DNA from: an uncultured Oscillospiraceae bacterium
Lineage (GTDB): Bacteria > Bacillota > Clostridia > Oscillospirales > Oscillospiraceae
Direction: 5' to 3'
DNA: 44,900 bases
Assembly: GCA_947600025.1 (NCBI GenBank)
Contig: CANQFY010000006.1
Coordinates: 1 to 44,900 of the forward strand
The notes under the pieces: model-generated
The model's input: the letters and a program-made list of their open reading frames with translations, nothing else
Database searches by the model: none
What the model was told of the DNA's origin: nothing
Shown here: positions 7,299-14,475 of the stretch, in pieces
Layout of the letters: each line of letters starts with the position of its first letter
Position numbering within the stretch: the stretch's first letter is position 1
Program-made: the position numbers and the translations under genes

Positions 7299-8684
7299 TT
7301 ATTTGTATTCGGCGGCAGCGGCTTCCACTTCCTCCTGAACAGCGGCGACAGCGGAATCCAGATCCATACGGCCTGCCAGATATTCGGTCATGTAGGTGGT
7401 GATGGCGTTCAGATAGGTGTTGACATAGCCACTCATGGGGAAGGAGCGCAGATCGGAGGTCTGCAGCAGCTGAGCGCCGGCCTTCACAGCGTCGGTGACA
7501 TCCATAGCCTCCAGAGCCTTCAGAGCGGAGATCCGGGGCATGAAGTTGCCGCGGTTGTAGCCGCCCTCGGCGCGGTAAGCCATGGCGTCCTTGCCGGTCA
7601 GGTAGGCAAGAACCTGCCAGGTGGCGTCGGGGTTGGGGGTCTTGGCGTTCATGCAGAACACGCCGCCGGTGAGCATATTGGCGTTGGGCAGAGCGGCAAT
7701 GCCGTAGTCCTCGCCGTAAACCAGGCCCAGCTTGTCAGCGGACTCCTGGAAACCAGCCAGGCCGCTGTCGCCGTTGAACCGCATGGCGGCCTGTCCGGTC
7801 AGGACGGGATCTGTCTCGGTGCAGCGGGTGGTGTAGAAGGTGTCGGCCCAGTTTTTCGCCTGGTCGTAGCCGCCCAGGGCGTCCAGCAGGGTCTTCTGGA
7901 ATTCGTGGGTCTTCCGGATGCCTTCGTTGTCAAAGTCGGGGTTGCCGTCGGCATCGACCCAGTCAGCGCCAAAGGCCACGGGCCACAGCACGTTGTCCAG
8001 CCAGGGGAAGGTGGGATGCAGGCCGACGACCTGAATGGAGCCGTCCTCGCCCAGAACGGTGCAGTCCAGAGCGCACTGCAGCATCTCGTCCATGGTGGTG
8101 GGGAAGTGATCCCAGTTGTGCTCAGCCAGCACCTTGGGGTTGTAGAGGATGTAGGTGGTGGAAGCGGTAAAGGGGATGGAGTAGATCTTGCCGTCCACGG
8201 AGCAAAGGTTCCAGATGGCGGGCAGGAAGTCGTCCTTGTCAAATTCGGCGTCGCTGTTCACATAGCTGGTCAGTTCCACAATGGCGCCCTCGGCGGCCAG
8301 GCTGGGAGCGGTCTCCCAGTTGGCCTGGAAGATGTCGGGAACATTGGAGCCGGCGATGGCGGTGACCACGGCATCGGCGTTCTTGGCGTTGGACAGCTCG
8401 ATCTTGATGTCCTCGTGGGTGGCGTTCCAGTCGTCAACCAGCTTCTGGAACCGGTTGGCCTCGGCGGTGGGTTCTTCGGACTCAGCCTGATAGGTCCACA
8501 CAGTGACGGTGATGGGCTCACTGGCGGGGGGCTCGGTGGACTTGTCGGTCTGCTTGGGGGGCTCGGACTGCTTGCTGCCTTCGGTGCCCTTGGGGGGCTG
8601 GGACTCTGTCTGACCGGTGGGGCCGCAGGCGACCAGGCCCAGGACCATGATGGCGGCCAGAAGCAGCGCGATGAGTTTCTTCAT
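7299..8684 (-). CDS. Extracellular solute-binding lipoprotein of the sugar ABC transporter
   Basis: A 461-aa family 1 solute-binding protein. Start ATG at 8684 gives a lipoprotein signal: MKK, a hydrophobic run, then lipobox LVAC with Cys20 as the lipid-bearing residue. A Pro/Glu/Thr-rich linker (about 22-60) precedes the ligand-binding lobes beginning ITVTVWTYQAE. The ribosome binding site AGGAGG is unusually close (2 bases) to the ATG; the longer frame to 8750 would bury the signal peptide and is rejected. It has its own extended -10 promoter at 8749-8757. Expected ligand: an oligosaccharide, not identifiable by eye. Confidence 0.93.
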   Translation of the reverse strand: MKKLIALLLAAIMVLGLVACGPTGQTESQPPKGTEGSKQSEPPKQTDKSTEPPASEPITVTVWTYQAESEEPTAEANRFQKLVDDWNATHEDIKIELSNAKNADAVVTAIAGSNVPDIFQANWETAPSLAAEGAIVELTSYVNSDAEFDKDDFLPAIWNLCSVDGKIYSIPFTASTTYILYNPKVLAEHNWDHFPTTMDEMLQCALDCTVLGEDGSIQVVGLHPTFPWLDNVLWPVAFGADWVDADGNPDFDNEGIRKTHEFQKTLLDALGGYDQAKNWADTFYTTRCTETDPVLTGQAAMRFNGDSGLAGFQESADKLGLVYGEDYGIAALPNANMLTGGVFCMNAKTPNPDATWQVLAYLTGKDAMAYRAEGGYNRGNFMPRISALKALEAMDVTDAVKAGAQLLQTSDLRSFPMSGYVNTYLNAITTYMTEYLAGRMDLDSAVAAVQEEVEAAAAEYK

Positions 8685-8748
8685 TTCCTCCTGTTTTATT
8701 GATTTTGAATAAACGGAAAGGATATTTTTCGGCCTTTCACTGTTCCGC

Positions 8749-8757
8749 ATTATATCA
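8749..8757 (-). promoter_or_regulatory. Extended -10 promoter of the solute-binding-protein gene
   Basis: On the minus strand TGATATAAT is a perfect -10 (8749-8754) with the TGn extension (8755-8757). No good -35 exists at 16-18 bases, which suggests dependence on an activator; suitable repeats lie just upstream (8771-8806). Confidence 0.6.
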
Positions 8758-8770
8758 CAAAATCAGTCAA

Positions 8771-8806
8771 AAGTCTTTGCAGAATATCGCAAGGCTTTTA
8801 CAGAAT
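8771..8806 (-). repeat. Direct repeat upstream of the ABC promoter, possible activator site
   Basis: AAGTCTTTGCAGAAT (8771-8785) and AAGGCTTTTACAGAAT (8791-8806) repeat with a 20-21 base period, two helical turns. The repeats occupy about -30 to -65 relative to the predicted start of the binding-protein transcript, the usual place for AraC- or LacI-class activator contacts. Confidence 0.45.
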
Positions 8807-8819
8807 GTACAGATTCTTC

Positions 8820-8856
8820 AAATTTAGTACGTTTAAATTTGTAAAAGTATTACAAA
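8820..8856. repeat. Two adjacent AT-rich dyads at the end of the DUF4434-like gene
   Basis: AAATTTA/TAAATTT (8820-8826 and 8834-8840, 7-base gap) is followed by TTTGTAA/TTACAAA (8838-8844 and 8850-8856, 5-base gap). The second dyad includes the stop codon of the upstream gene. They may be a weak terminator or operator; there is no GC-rich stem. Confidence 0.4.
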
Positions 8857-9815
8857 GCCCGGAAATTCAATTCATGCAATCTGTCCCATAGCGCGTAGGA
8901 CGCCTCCGCCGCCTTCCGCCCGCACAGGGCCCCGGTGCCCCGCCGGTTGACCATGCCCTGATATTCATAGACCAAAATTTTGTCTACATAGGGGATAAGC
9001 GCCGTGACCTGGGCCGCCACCCGGTCCGGGTCCGCCGGCAGCAGAGGGGAGCGGTAGGCCGCCCCCTCGAATCGGAACAGCTCCAGATCCGCCCACAGCG
9101 CCGGGCCGCCCGCCCGGTCATGGGCAAGCCGAAGCCGCCGGAAGGCCTCCGCCGCCTCCTGGACCCCGCCGTTCAGGATGCCCACCCCGTCCTGGTAGGC
9201 GATATAGTCGCAGTCCAGCCGGGCCAGCTGCCGGGAGTAGACCTCGTCCGCCGCCGCCTTCCGCACTCCGTAGGGGGCGATGAGCAGCTTCTTGCCCGGG
9301 TCCAGGGACCGGGCCTTGGCCCGGTAGGCGTTCACATAGTTGATGAAAAATTCCGGGAAATACCCGTCGATGCCGATCTCGTCCGGCAGATACCAGCCGT
9401 AGAAGCTGGGATGCCGGCCGTAGAGGGCCAGCAGGTCCTCCATGGCCCGGAAGGCCCGGTGCCGCACCTGGGGGTCCACCATATTGTCCCGGGCGTGGGT
9501 CCAGTCCCCGTAAAAGCCGCAGCTGACGAAGATTTTCAGCCCCAGCCGGTCGCACTGGCCGAACAGGACCTCCATGGGGTCCTTGCAGGCCATGTCCTCC
9601 GGAAAGGGGTAGGGCCCGCCGGGGAAGTAGCTTTCCCCCCGGTCGGCATAGCGCAGGCTGGCGCACATCAGCACCACATATTCCATGCCCAGGTCCCGAA
9701 TTTCCGTGAGCTTTTCCCGCCACTGTTCCTGGGAAAAGCCCCGGCAGTCGGGATTATAGTAGGTTCCCTCCACTTGGCTGTGGTGGTAAAATTCAAACCA
9801 GGTGCCGCTGATCAT
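8850..9815 (-). CDS. DUF4434-like TIM-barrel protein, possible glycoside hydrolase
   Basis: A 321-aa cytoplasmic protein with no signal peptide. The start of the fold (ISGTWFEFYHH, then WREKLTEIRDLGMEYVVL) and the WYLPDEIG and WADLELF strand ends resemble DUF4434-type (beta/alpha)8 proteins related to glycoside hydrolases; the acidic residues in PDE and DLE are candidate catalytic groups. ATG at 9815 follows GGAGG with a 7-base gap and overlaps the upstream stop as ATGA; the longer frame to 9893 has a low-complexity shadow N-terminus. It is cotranscribed with the serine hydrolase and Gfo genes. The activity is not established. Confidence 0.65.
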   Translation of the reverse strand: MISGTWFEFYHHSQVEGTYYNPDCRGFSQEQWREKLTEIRDLGMEYVVLMCASLRYADRGESYFPGGPYPFPEDMACKDPMEVLFGQCDRLGLKIFVSCGFYGDWTHARDNMVDPQVRHRAFRAMEDLLALYGRHPSFYGWYLPDEIGIDGYFPEFFINYVNAYRAKARSLDPGKKLLIAPYGVRKAAADEVYSRQLARLDCDYIAYQDGVGILNGGVQEAAEAFRRLRLAHDRAGGPALWADLELFRFEGAAYRSPLLPADPDRVAAQVTALIPYVDKILVYEYQGMVNRRGTGALCGRKAAEASYALWDRLHELNFRAL

Positions 9816-10954
9816 AACAGGTCCTCCAGGCACCGGTAAAGGGTGTCCCGCAGCTCCGGGTGGAGGTACTGGATGGTGATGAAGGAGTTGCACACCTGCT
9901 GGGCGTAGAACAGCCCGATCTCCTGCACCGGGTCCGCCAGAAAATAGGCCCCGGCGGCCCCGTCCCAGCCAAATTCACCCACGGGGATCTTCCCCTGAGC
10001 CACCACCCGGCACCGGACGCCCAGGCCGTAGCTGTAACAGCCCCGGGTGTTGGGGCTCTCCGCCACAAATTCCGGCCGCACCGGGCCCAGCTGGTCCCGG
10101 CTCATCTCCCGGATGGCCTCCTGGGACACCAGCCGGTATCCCTCGGGGGTCACGCCCCCCAGAGCCAGGGCGGTGGCCAGGTGGATATAGTCGTCCACGG
10201 TGCTGAGGAGCCCCGCCCCGCCGGAGGCGTACCGCTCCGAAAATCGAAAGTGGTTCCCCTGGCCCATGGGCTTGTGATTTCCGTGGAGGTCCAGGTGCAT
10301 ATACTGCGTGGATAGGCGGTCAAGCTGCTCCTGGGTGGGGAAGAAGGTGGTGTCCTTCATCCCCAGCGGGCCGGTGACGTTCTGTGCCACATAGTCCTCC
10401 AGGGGCTGCCCGGCGGCCTGCTCGATCACCGCCCCCAGCACGTCGTGGCACAGGCTGTACTTAAAATGGGTCCCCGGCTGGAAGCACAGGGGGTCCCGGG
10501 CCAGGCTTTTCACCAGCTCCCGGGTGGTCTGGGTGTCCTCGGCCAGGGCGGCGGCCAGTCCAGGCCGGGCCAGATCGTAGTCCAATCCCCCGGTCATATT
10601 CATCAGGTGCCGCACGGTGAGCCGGGTCTTGAGAGGCTCCACGCCGTCGAAGGGCACCTTCACCGGAACCTTCCCAAATTCCGGCAGGTATTTGTCCACC
10701 GGGTCCTCCAGGGACAGCTTCCCCTCGTCCACCAGACGCAGGGCGCTGACGCAGGTGGTCAGCTTGGTGGCGGAGTAGATCCAGTAGGTGTCCCTGGGAG
10801 AAACAGGAATTTTTCCTTCCGGGTCGGAAAATCCGGCGCTGTGCCGGTAGATCGGCTCCCCGTGGAGGGTCACGGCGCAGTCGCAGGCGGGAACGCCGAA
10901 GCGTTCCGCCACGCCGTCCAAAAAGGCGGTGAGGGGCGCGAAGCGATCCAGCAT
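9812..10954 (-). CDS. Serine hydrolase, beta-lactamase class C fold
   Basis: A 380-aa enzyme with the SxxK nucleophile motif SATK at residues 61-64, a Tyr motif as YSL (rather than YxN) in FKYSLCHD, and a GWDG box near the C-terminus replacing KTG. This layout is that of EstB-like esterases and D-aminopeptidase relatives, not of true antibiotic-degrading enzymes. No signal peptide is seen, so it probably works on an imported compound, for example removing an ester or amide substituent. ATG at 10954 has AAGGAGG upstream; the gene follows the Gfo gene by 12 bases and overlaps the next by 4. Confidence 0.85.
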   Translation of the reverse strand: MLDRFAPLTAFLDGVAERFGVPACDCAVTLHGEPIYRHSAGFSDPEGKIPVSPRDTYWIYSATKLTTCVSALRLVDEGKLSLEDPVDKYLPEFGKVPVKVPFDGVEPLKTRLTVRHLMNMTGGLDYDLARPGLAAALAEDTQTTRELVKSLARDPLCFQPGTHFKYSLCHDVLGAVIEQAAGQPLEDYVAQNVTGPLGMKDTTFFPTQEQLDRLSTQYMHLDLHGNHKPMGQGNHFRFSERYASGGAGLLSTVDDYIHLATALALGGVTPEGYRLVSQEAIREMSRDQLGPVRPEFVAESPNTRGCYSYGLGVRCRVVAQGKIPVGEFGWDGAAGAYFLADPVQEIGLFYAQQVCNSFITIQYLHPELRDTLYRCLEDLL

Positions 10955-10966
10955 CGTCTTTCCTCC

Positions 10967-11911
10967 TTACCCGATGGCGTACATGGGCCCGGAGGCGGCG
11001 CCGTAGCCCTCCCAGAAGGCCCGGCCGTCGTAGCAGGGGCCGTCCTCGGTCAGATCCCGCAGCGCCACGGCCTTTCCGCCCTGGGCCCGGGAGGCCGTCG
11101 CCGCCAGCATCACCCGGATGGACTCGGTCAGCTCCGCCACCGGGGCCAGAATATGGGGCTTGCCCTCCATGAAGTTGCAGATCTGTTCCACCAGGGCGGC
11201 ATAGAGCCGATTGGAGTCAATTTTAAAGTGATAAGTGGTCTTGGTGGTCATGATGGTGAGGACGAAGGGTTGCCAGGTGCCGGTGAAGGTGTTGAAAATG
11301 GCGCTCTGGCCCCCGGCGTAGGAGACGAAGTAGCTCTCTGCGTACTTTTCCCCCGCCTGGCCCCGGCCCATGTACCGGACCGTCTCCGCACCGGGGCCCA
11401 AAATGCCGCCGATGCACTCGGCGATGTGGACGCCGTAGTTAAATTCGTCCACCCCGGCGGTGCCGAAGACCTGGACAGTCTTTCCCCGCTCCTCCTCCGG
11501 GATGGCCAGGAATTGCTGGACCTCGTAGGCGTACCGGGCGCTGGAAGCCCCCAGGATCACCTTCCCCTGGGCGGCCAGGGCTTCCACCTTTTTCAGGTCC
11601 TTCAGGTTGCCCACCAGGGGCTTGTCGATGAACACGGGCTTGCCCCGCTCCAGGAAGGGGGCGGCGCAGCGCAGATGGTCGTCCCAGTCGCAGCCGTGGA
11701 GGAAGCCGATGTCGCACAGGTCCGCCAGCTCCTCCAGGGATGTACAGCGCTTTTCCAGGCCGAAGCGCCTTATAAAGCCCTCCACCTCGCCGTCGTCCCG
11801 GAAGGAGTCGTTGTACACGCCCACATACCTGGCCCGTTGATCCTTCTCCATGACCTCCCCGAAGCCCATGGGGTGGGAGGTGTCGATATTCACAGCGCCG
11901 ACGCGGATCAT
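10967..11911 (-). CDS. Gfo/Idh/MocA-family oxidoreductase
   Basis: A 314-aa NAD(P)-dependent dehydrogenase-like protein. The N-terminal Rossmann strand reads IRVGAVNIDTSHP, atypical because the usual GxGxxG is missing; the family EKP motif appears as DKP (FIDKPL). The C-terminal domain has YGVHIAE where other members carry a catalytic HxxD. The altered NAD loop and missing Asp leave activity uncertain. It is the first gene of the leftward operon, with GAGGG six bases upstream of ATG 11911 and a promoter at 11967-11995. Confidence 0.75.
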   Translation of the reverse strand: MIRVGAVNIDTSHPMGFGEVMEKDQRARYVGVYNDSFRDDGEVEGFIRRFGLEKRCTSLEELADLCDIGFLHGCDWDDHLRCAAPFLERGKPVFIDKPLVGNLKDLKKVEALAAQGKVILGASSARYAYEVQQFLAIPEEERGKTVQVFGTAGVDEFNYGVHIAECIGGILGPGAETVRYMGRGQAGEKYAESYFVSYAGGQSAIFNTFTGTWQPFVLTIMTTKTTYHFKIDSNRLYAALVEQICNFMEGKPHILAPVAELTESIRVMLAATASRAQGGKAVALRDLTEDGPCYDGRAFWEGYGAASGPMYAIG

Positions 11912-11966
11912 AGAAAACCCTCACTTTGTCAGTTATTTCCCCCGCAGGCCGGGGATCGCCATCTAT

Positions 11967-11995
11967 ATTTAAACATATCCATGAAAAATGGTCAA
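11967..11995 (-). promoter_or_regulatory. Promoter of the Gfo-serine hydrolase-DUF4434 operon
   Basis: Minus-strand -35 TTGACC (11990-11995), a 17-base spacer, and -10 TTAAAT (11967-11972, four of six). Transcription would begin near 11960, giving a leader of about 50 bases. Confidence 0.55.
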
Positions 11996-12044
11996 TCTTT
12001 CCCCGCCGGATTGTGAAGAACGGACAAAAAGTCCGGAAAATCGT

Positions 12045-12057
12045 GCAATTGAATTGC
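12045..12057. repeat. Perfect 13-base palindrome next to a promoter
   Basis: GCAATT-G-AATTGC lies four bases upstream of the -35 element of the zinc-ribbon gene promoter, between two divergent promoters. It is a candidate operator; no regulator is assigned. Confidence 0.35.
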
Positions 12058-12060
12058 CAC

Positions 12061-12089
12061 TTGCGGTGGGGGTCTCGATGTGCTAAAAT
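12061..12089 (+). promoter_or_regulatory. Promoter of the zinc-ribbon / HAD gene pair
   Basis: TTGCGG (12061-12066), a 17-base spacer, then TAAAAT (12084-12089) preceded by TGC, an extended -10. Confidence 0.6.
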
Positions 12090-12115
12090 GGAGCGGAAAG
12101 GAGGCGGCTGTATAC

Positions 12116-12400
12116 ATGCTGATGGAAGGCTGTCAGGGCAAACCCCGTACCCCCACCCTCCGGGAGAAGATCTGCCCCAACTGCGGCGCGGTGATCGAGA
12201 TCTTCTCCATTGACACCGAGGTGGCCTGCGAAAACTGTGGGTTCATCGCCTATAACGATGAGCTGAGCTGCGTTCAGTGGTGCAAATACGCCAAACAGTG
12301 CGTCGGCGAGGAAATGTACGAACACATGATGCGGATCGCTCGGGAGCAGCGGGAGCGGGCGCGGGCGGAACGGGAGGCCAGGCGTGGAGCTTCGGAATAA
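12116..12400 (+). CDS. Small zinc-ribbon protein of unknown function
   Basis: A 94-aa protein with two CxxC knuckles (C20/C23 in CPNCG and C38/C41 in CENCG) and a third cysteine group C52, C56, C62 in CVQWCKYAKQC. The tail (about 70-94) is Arg/Glu-rich and probably helical. Similar short proteins in anaerobes are often named phosphohydrolase, apparently without evidence. Two or more Zn sites, or an Fe-S site at the third group, are inferred. The ATG at 12116 is taken because AAAGGAGG (12097-12104) precedes it; ATG at 12080 overlaps the promoter. It overlaps the HAD phosphatase gene by 17 bases. Confidence 0.75.
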   Translation: MLMEGCQGKPRTPTLREKICPNCGAVIEIFSIDTEVACENCGFIAYNDELSCVQWCKYAKQCVGEEMYEHMMRIAREQRERARAEREARRGASE

Positions 12401-13175
12401 AAAGCTGTTTCTGTTTGATTTGGACGGAACGCTGTACTTGGGGGAGACCCTGTTTCCCTTCACCAAGGAGCTGCTGGCGGCGCTCCGGAAAACCGGGCGG
12501 GATTACCTGTTTATGACCAACAACTCCTCCAAAAGCGTGGCGGACTATGTAAAAAAGCTCCGCCGGCTGGGGATCCCGGCGGAGGAGTCGGATTTTGTCA
12601 CTTCCGCCCAGGCGACGTTGGAATATCTCCGGGAAACCTGCCCAGGGAAGGCGCTCTACGTCTGCGGCACCGCCTCTCTCCAGGCGGAGCTGGCTGCTGG
12701 GGGCTTTCAAGTGACGGCGGACTACCGCCAGGCCCAGGCGGTGGTCATGGGCTTTGACACGGAGCTGACCTTCCAAAAGCTGGAGGATGTGTGCCGAATC
12801 CTGACCCGGCGCGAAGTGCCCTACCTGGCTACCAACCCGGATCTGGTGTGTCCCACGGAGTTTGGCTCTGTGCCGGACTGCGGTAGCGTCTGCGCCATGG
12901 TGTACAACGCCACCGGCCGGCGGCCCAAGGTCCTGGGCAAGCCGGAAACCGCCATGGTTCGCCTTGCCATGGCCCGGAAGGGCGCGTCCCCCGGGGAGAC
13001 GGCGGTGGTGGGAGACCGGATGTACACGGACGTCCAGTGCGGCCTGAACGCCGGGGTTGCCTCCATTTTGGTCATGAGCGGGGAGACCACCCCGGAAATT
13101 CTGGCGGCCTACCCGGAAAAGCCCACCCTGGTCCTCCCGGACTGCGGCGCGATCCTTCGGGCCATTCAGGAATAG
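12384..13175 (+). CDS. HAD-IIA family phosphatase (NagD-like)
   Basis: A 263-aa cytoplasmic HAD hydrolase. Motif I is FDLDGTLY (nucleophile Asp at about residue 12), motif II is MTNNSS, the conserved Lys is in VLGKPE, and motif IV is VVGDRMYTD. The large C2 cap between motifs II and III defines subclass IIA, which includes NagD, p-nitrophenyl phosphatase and phosphoglycolate phosphatase. The physiological substrate is unknown; a nucleotide or sugar phosphate is likely. GTG at 12384 follows GGGAGG with a 6-base gap and lies inside the upstream gene. The gene ends at a hairpin (13181). Confidence 0.9.
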   Translation: MELRNKKLFLFDLDGTLYLGETLFPFTKELLAALRKTGRDYLFMTNNSSKSVADYVKKLRRLGIPAEESDFVTSAQATLEYLRETCPGKALYVCGTASLQAELAAGGFQVTADYRQAQAVVMGFDTELTFQKLEDVCRILTRREVPYLATNPDLVCPTEFGSVPDCGSVCAMVYNATGRRPKVLGKPETAMVRLAMARKGASPGETAVVGDRMYTDVQCGLNAGVASILVMSGETTPEILAAYPEKPTLVLPDCGAILRAIQE

Positions 13176-13180
13176 AAATA

Positions 13181-13207
13181 CCCCCCGAGTCCCATGGACG
13201 CGGGGGG
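13181..13207. terminator. Bidirectional hairpin between HAD gene and rpsR
   Basis: CCCCCCG pairs with CGGGGGG, then after an A/G mismatch GTCC pairs with GGAC around a CAT loop. It separates convergent genes ending at 13175 and 13217. U tracts are weak on both sides. Confidence 0.55.
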
Positions 13208-13216
13208 CGTCTGTTA

Positions 13217-13453
13217 TCAATCGGCTACATAGGGCAGCAGGGCAATCTGACGGGCACGCTTAATGGCGGTGGTCAGGTCCCGCTGATGGGCGGCGCAGGT
13301 GCCGGTGGTGCGGCGGGGAAGGATCTTGCCCCGTTCCGACAGAAAACGGCGAAGCCGCGCGGTATCCTTGTAATCGATGCTGGTCACCTTGTCCACGCAG
13401 AACGCGCAAACCTTCTTGCGCTTGCGGGGGCGGACACGCTGTTCGTTAGCCAC
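13217..13453 (-). CDS. rpsR: 30S ribosomal protein S18
   Basis: A 78-aa ribosomal protein of the small-subunit platform that binds S6. The N-terminus is basic (RPRKRKK) with a CAFC pair, the zinc-capable C+ form also completed by a later Cys (GTCAAH). The core ([23 protein letters not shown]) is typical. The start is GTG at 13453 after AAGGAGG with a 7-base gap. It is the third gene of rpsF-ssb-rpsR. Confidence 0.97.
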   Translation of the reverse strand: MANEQRVRPRKRKKVCAFCVDKVTSIDYKDTARLRRFLSERGKILPRRTTGTCAAHQRDLTTAIKRARQIALLPYVAD

Positions 13454-13493
13454 GGAATAACCTCCTTATCGAAACAAAATGTGGAAAAGCGAT

Positions 13494-13982
13494 TCAGAAG
13501 GGCAGCTGGGAATCGTCGTCCTCCAGCATGGCAAAGTCCGAATTGCCGGAGGGGGCGGGGGCGGTGTAGCCGCCGTAGCTGCCTTGGGAATTGGTAGCGG
13601 GAGCGGCGTAGGAATTGCCGCCATAGCTGCCGTAGCTCTGGCCGCCGCTCTCCGAATCCCGGCGGCTGTCCCCGAAGTAGACGTTTTCCGCCACGATCTC
13701 GGCGCTGCGGCGCTTGTTGCCCTCCTTATCCGTCCAGTTCCGGATCTGGAGCCGGCCGGAAACGACGGCCATACGGCCCTTGGAAAAATACTTGGAAACA
13801 AATTCACCGGTCTGCCGCCAAGCGACGCAGTCGATGAAATCCGTCTCCCGCTCGCCCCCGTCCTTGGGGGCAAAGTCCCGGTCCACCGCCAGAGTAAAGC
13901 TGGCGACGGCGATGCCGCTGCCGGTGCGGCGCAGCTCCGGGTCACGGGTCAGGCGGCCCATAATGACAATGTGGTTCAGCAT
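13494..13982 (-). CDS. ssb: Single-stranded DNA-binding protein
   Basis: A 162-aa homotetrameric SSB for replication and repair. The OB fold occupies about residues 1-105 (MLNHIVIMGRLTRDPELR, FTLAVDRD, DFIDCVAWRQ, GRMAVVSGRLQIR). A Gly/Ser/Tyr-rich linker follows, and the C-terminus ends DDDSQLPF, the acidic partner-binding tip. ATG at 13982 has AAGGAG upstream, overlapping the rpsF stop. The context rpsF-ssb-rpsR confirms it as the housekeeping copy. Confidence 0.97.
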   Translation of the reverse strand: MLNHIVIMGRLTRDPELRRTGSGIAVASFTLAVDRDFAPKDGGERETDFIDCVAWRQTGEFVSKYFSKGRMAVVSGRLQIRNWTDKEGNKRRSAEIVAENVYFGDSRRDSESGGQSYGSYGGNSYAAPATNSQGSYGGYTAPAPSGNSDFAMLEDDDSQLPF

Positions 13983-13991
13983 AGTGTCTCC

Positions 13992-14288
13992 TTACGCCTC
14001 CACAGCGGTGGTCAGGCAGCGAATGACGCCTTCTGTGATCTTCATTACCCGTTCTAGCTCGGCGGGGAAAGCGGGCTTGGCCTCATAAGTCATGAGGACA
14101 TAGTAGCCTTCCGTCAGGTCGTCGATGGGATAGGCCAGACGGCGCTTGCCCCATTCGTTCACTTCGGACAGGGTACCCTCCGCTTCCACCATCGCCTTGA
14201 ACTTTTCCACAAGCGCGGCGATACCCTCCTCGCCCTGGGCAGGGTCGATGATGTAGAGGACCTCGTACTTGCCGGTGATCTTAGCCAT
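13992..14288 (-). CDS. rpsF: 30S ribosomal protein S6
   Basis: A 98-aa ribosomal protein (AKITGKYEVLYIIDP at the start, WGKRRLAYPIDDLTEGYY in the middle), the S18 partner. The open frame runs to 14534, but ATG 14288 has AAAAGGAGG 11 bases upstream and gives the family length. A consensus promoter lies at 14368-14396, leaving a leader of about 73 bases with a GC-rich hairpin that may be the S6:S18 feedback site. Confidence 0.97.
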   Translation of the reverse strand: MAKITGKYEVLYIIDPAQGEEGIAALVEKFKAMVEAEGTLSEVNEWGKRRLAYPIDDLTEGYYVLMTYEAKPAFPAELERVMKITEGVIRCLTTAVEA

Positions 14289-14361
14289 GTTGAATTGCAC
14301 CTCCTTTTGGACAGTTGGCCCCCGGAATTCCGGGAGCAAGGATTTTTCCGCATACGCAGAC
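14289..14361 (-). promoter_or_regulatory. rpsF mRNA leader, candidate S6:S18 autoregulatory site
   Basis: The leader contains a perfect palindrome CCCGGAATTCCGGG (14321-14334) just upstream of the ribosome binding site region. In many Bacillota the rpsF leader binds the S6:S18 complex; the position fits, but the conserved bulge of that motif was not verified. Confidence 0.4.
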
Positions 14362-14367
14362 CTAAGT

Positions 14368-14396
14368 ATTATAGGAAACTTTTTCCCGGTTGTCAA
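14368..14396 (-). promoter_or_regulatory. Consensus promoter of rpsF-ssb-rpsR
   Basis: Minus-strand TTGACA (14391-14396), a 17-base spacer and TATAAT (14368-14373), both perfect consensus hexamers, as expected for a highly expressed ribosomal operon. Confidence 0.9.
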
Positions 14397-14440
14397 GGCT
14401 TTTTTCGGGGAAAACCGGGATTTTTTCGCTAAACTGTGGA

Positions 14441-14468
14441 TCCCGCCCGGGGAATTCCCCGGGCGGGA
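14441..14468 (-). terminator. Hairpin after the transketolase genes
   Basis: TCCCGCCCGGGG and CCCCGGGCGGGA form a perfect 12-bp stem with an AATT loop, eight bases past the transketolase stop at 14476. The following bases lack a U tract, so it is a strong barrier hairpin rather than a textbook terminator. Confidence 0.6.
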
Positions 14469-14475
14469 CCGCCGC

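Noticed and set aside
7044-8702. Open frame of 552 codons on the plus strand opposite the solute-binding-protein gene
   Set aside because: The product is Gly/Val/His-rich low-complexity sequence lying antisense to a complete lipoprotein gene.
9812-10954. True beta-lactamase (antibiotic resistance)
   Set aside because: No signal peptide, YSL instead of YxN and GWDG instead of KTG fit cytoplasmic esterase or peptidase relatives, and it lies in a sugar uptake operon.
10445-12016. Open frame of 523 codons on the plus strand opposite the serine hydrolase and Gfo genes
   Set aside because: It is a codon-bias shadow covering two genes with intact motifs, and has no plausible start site.
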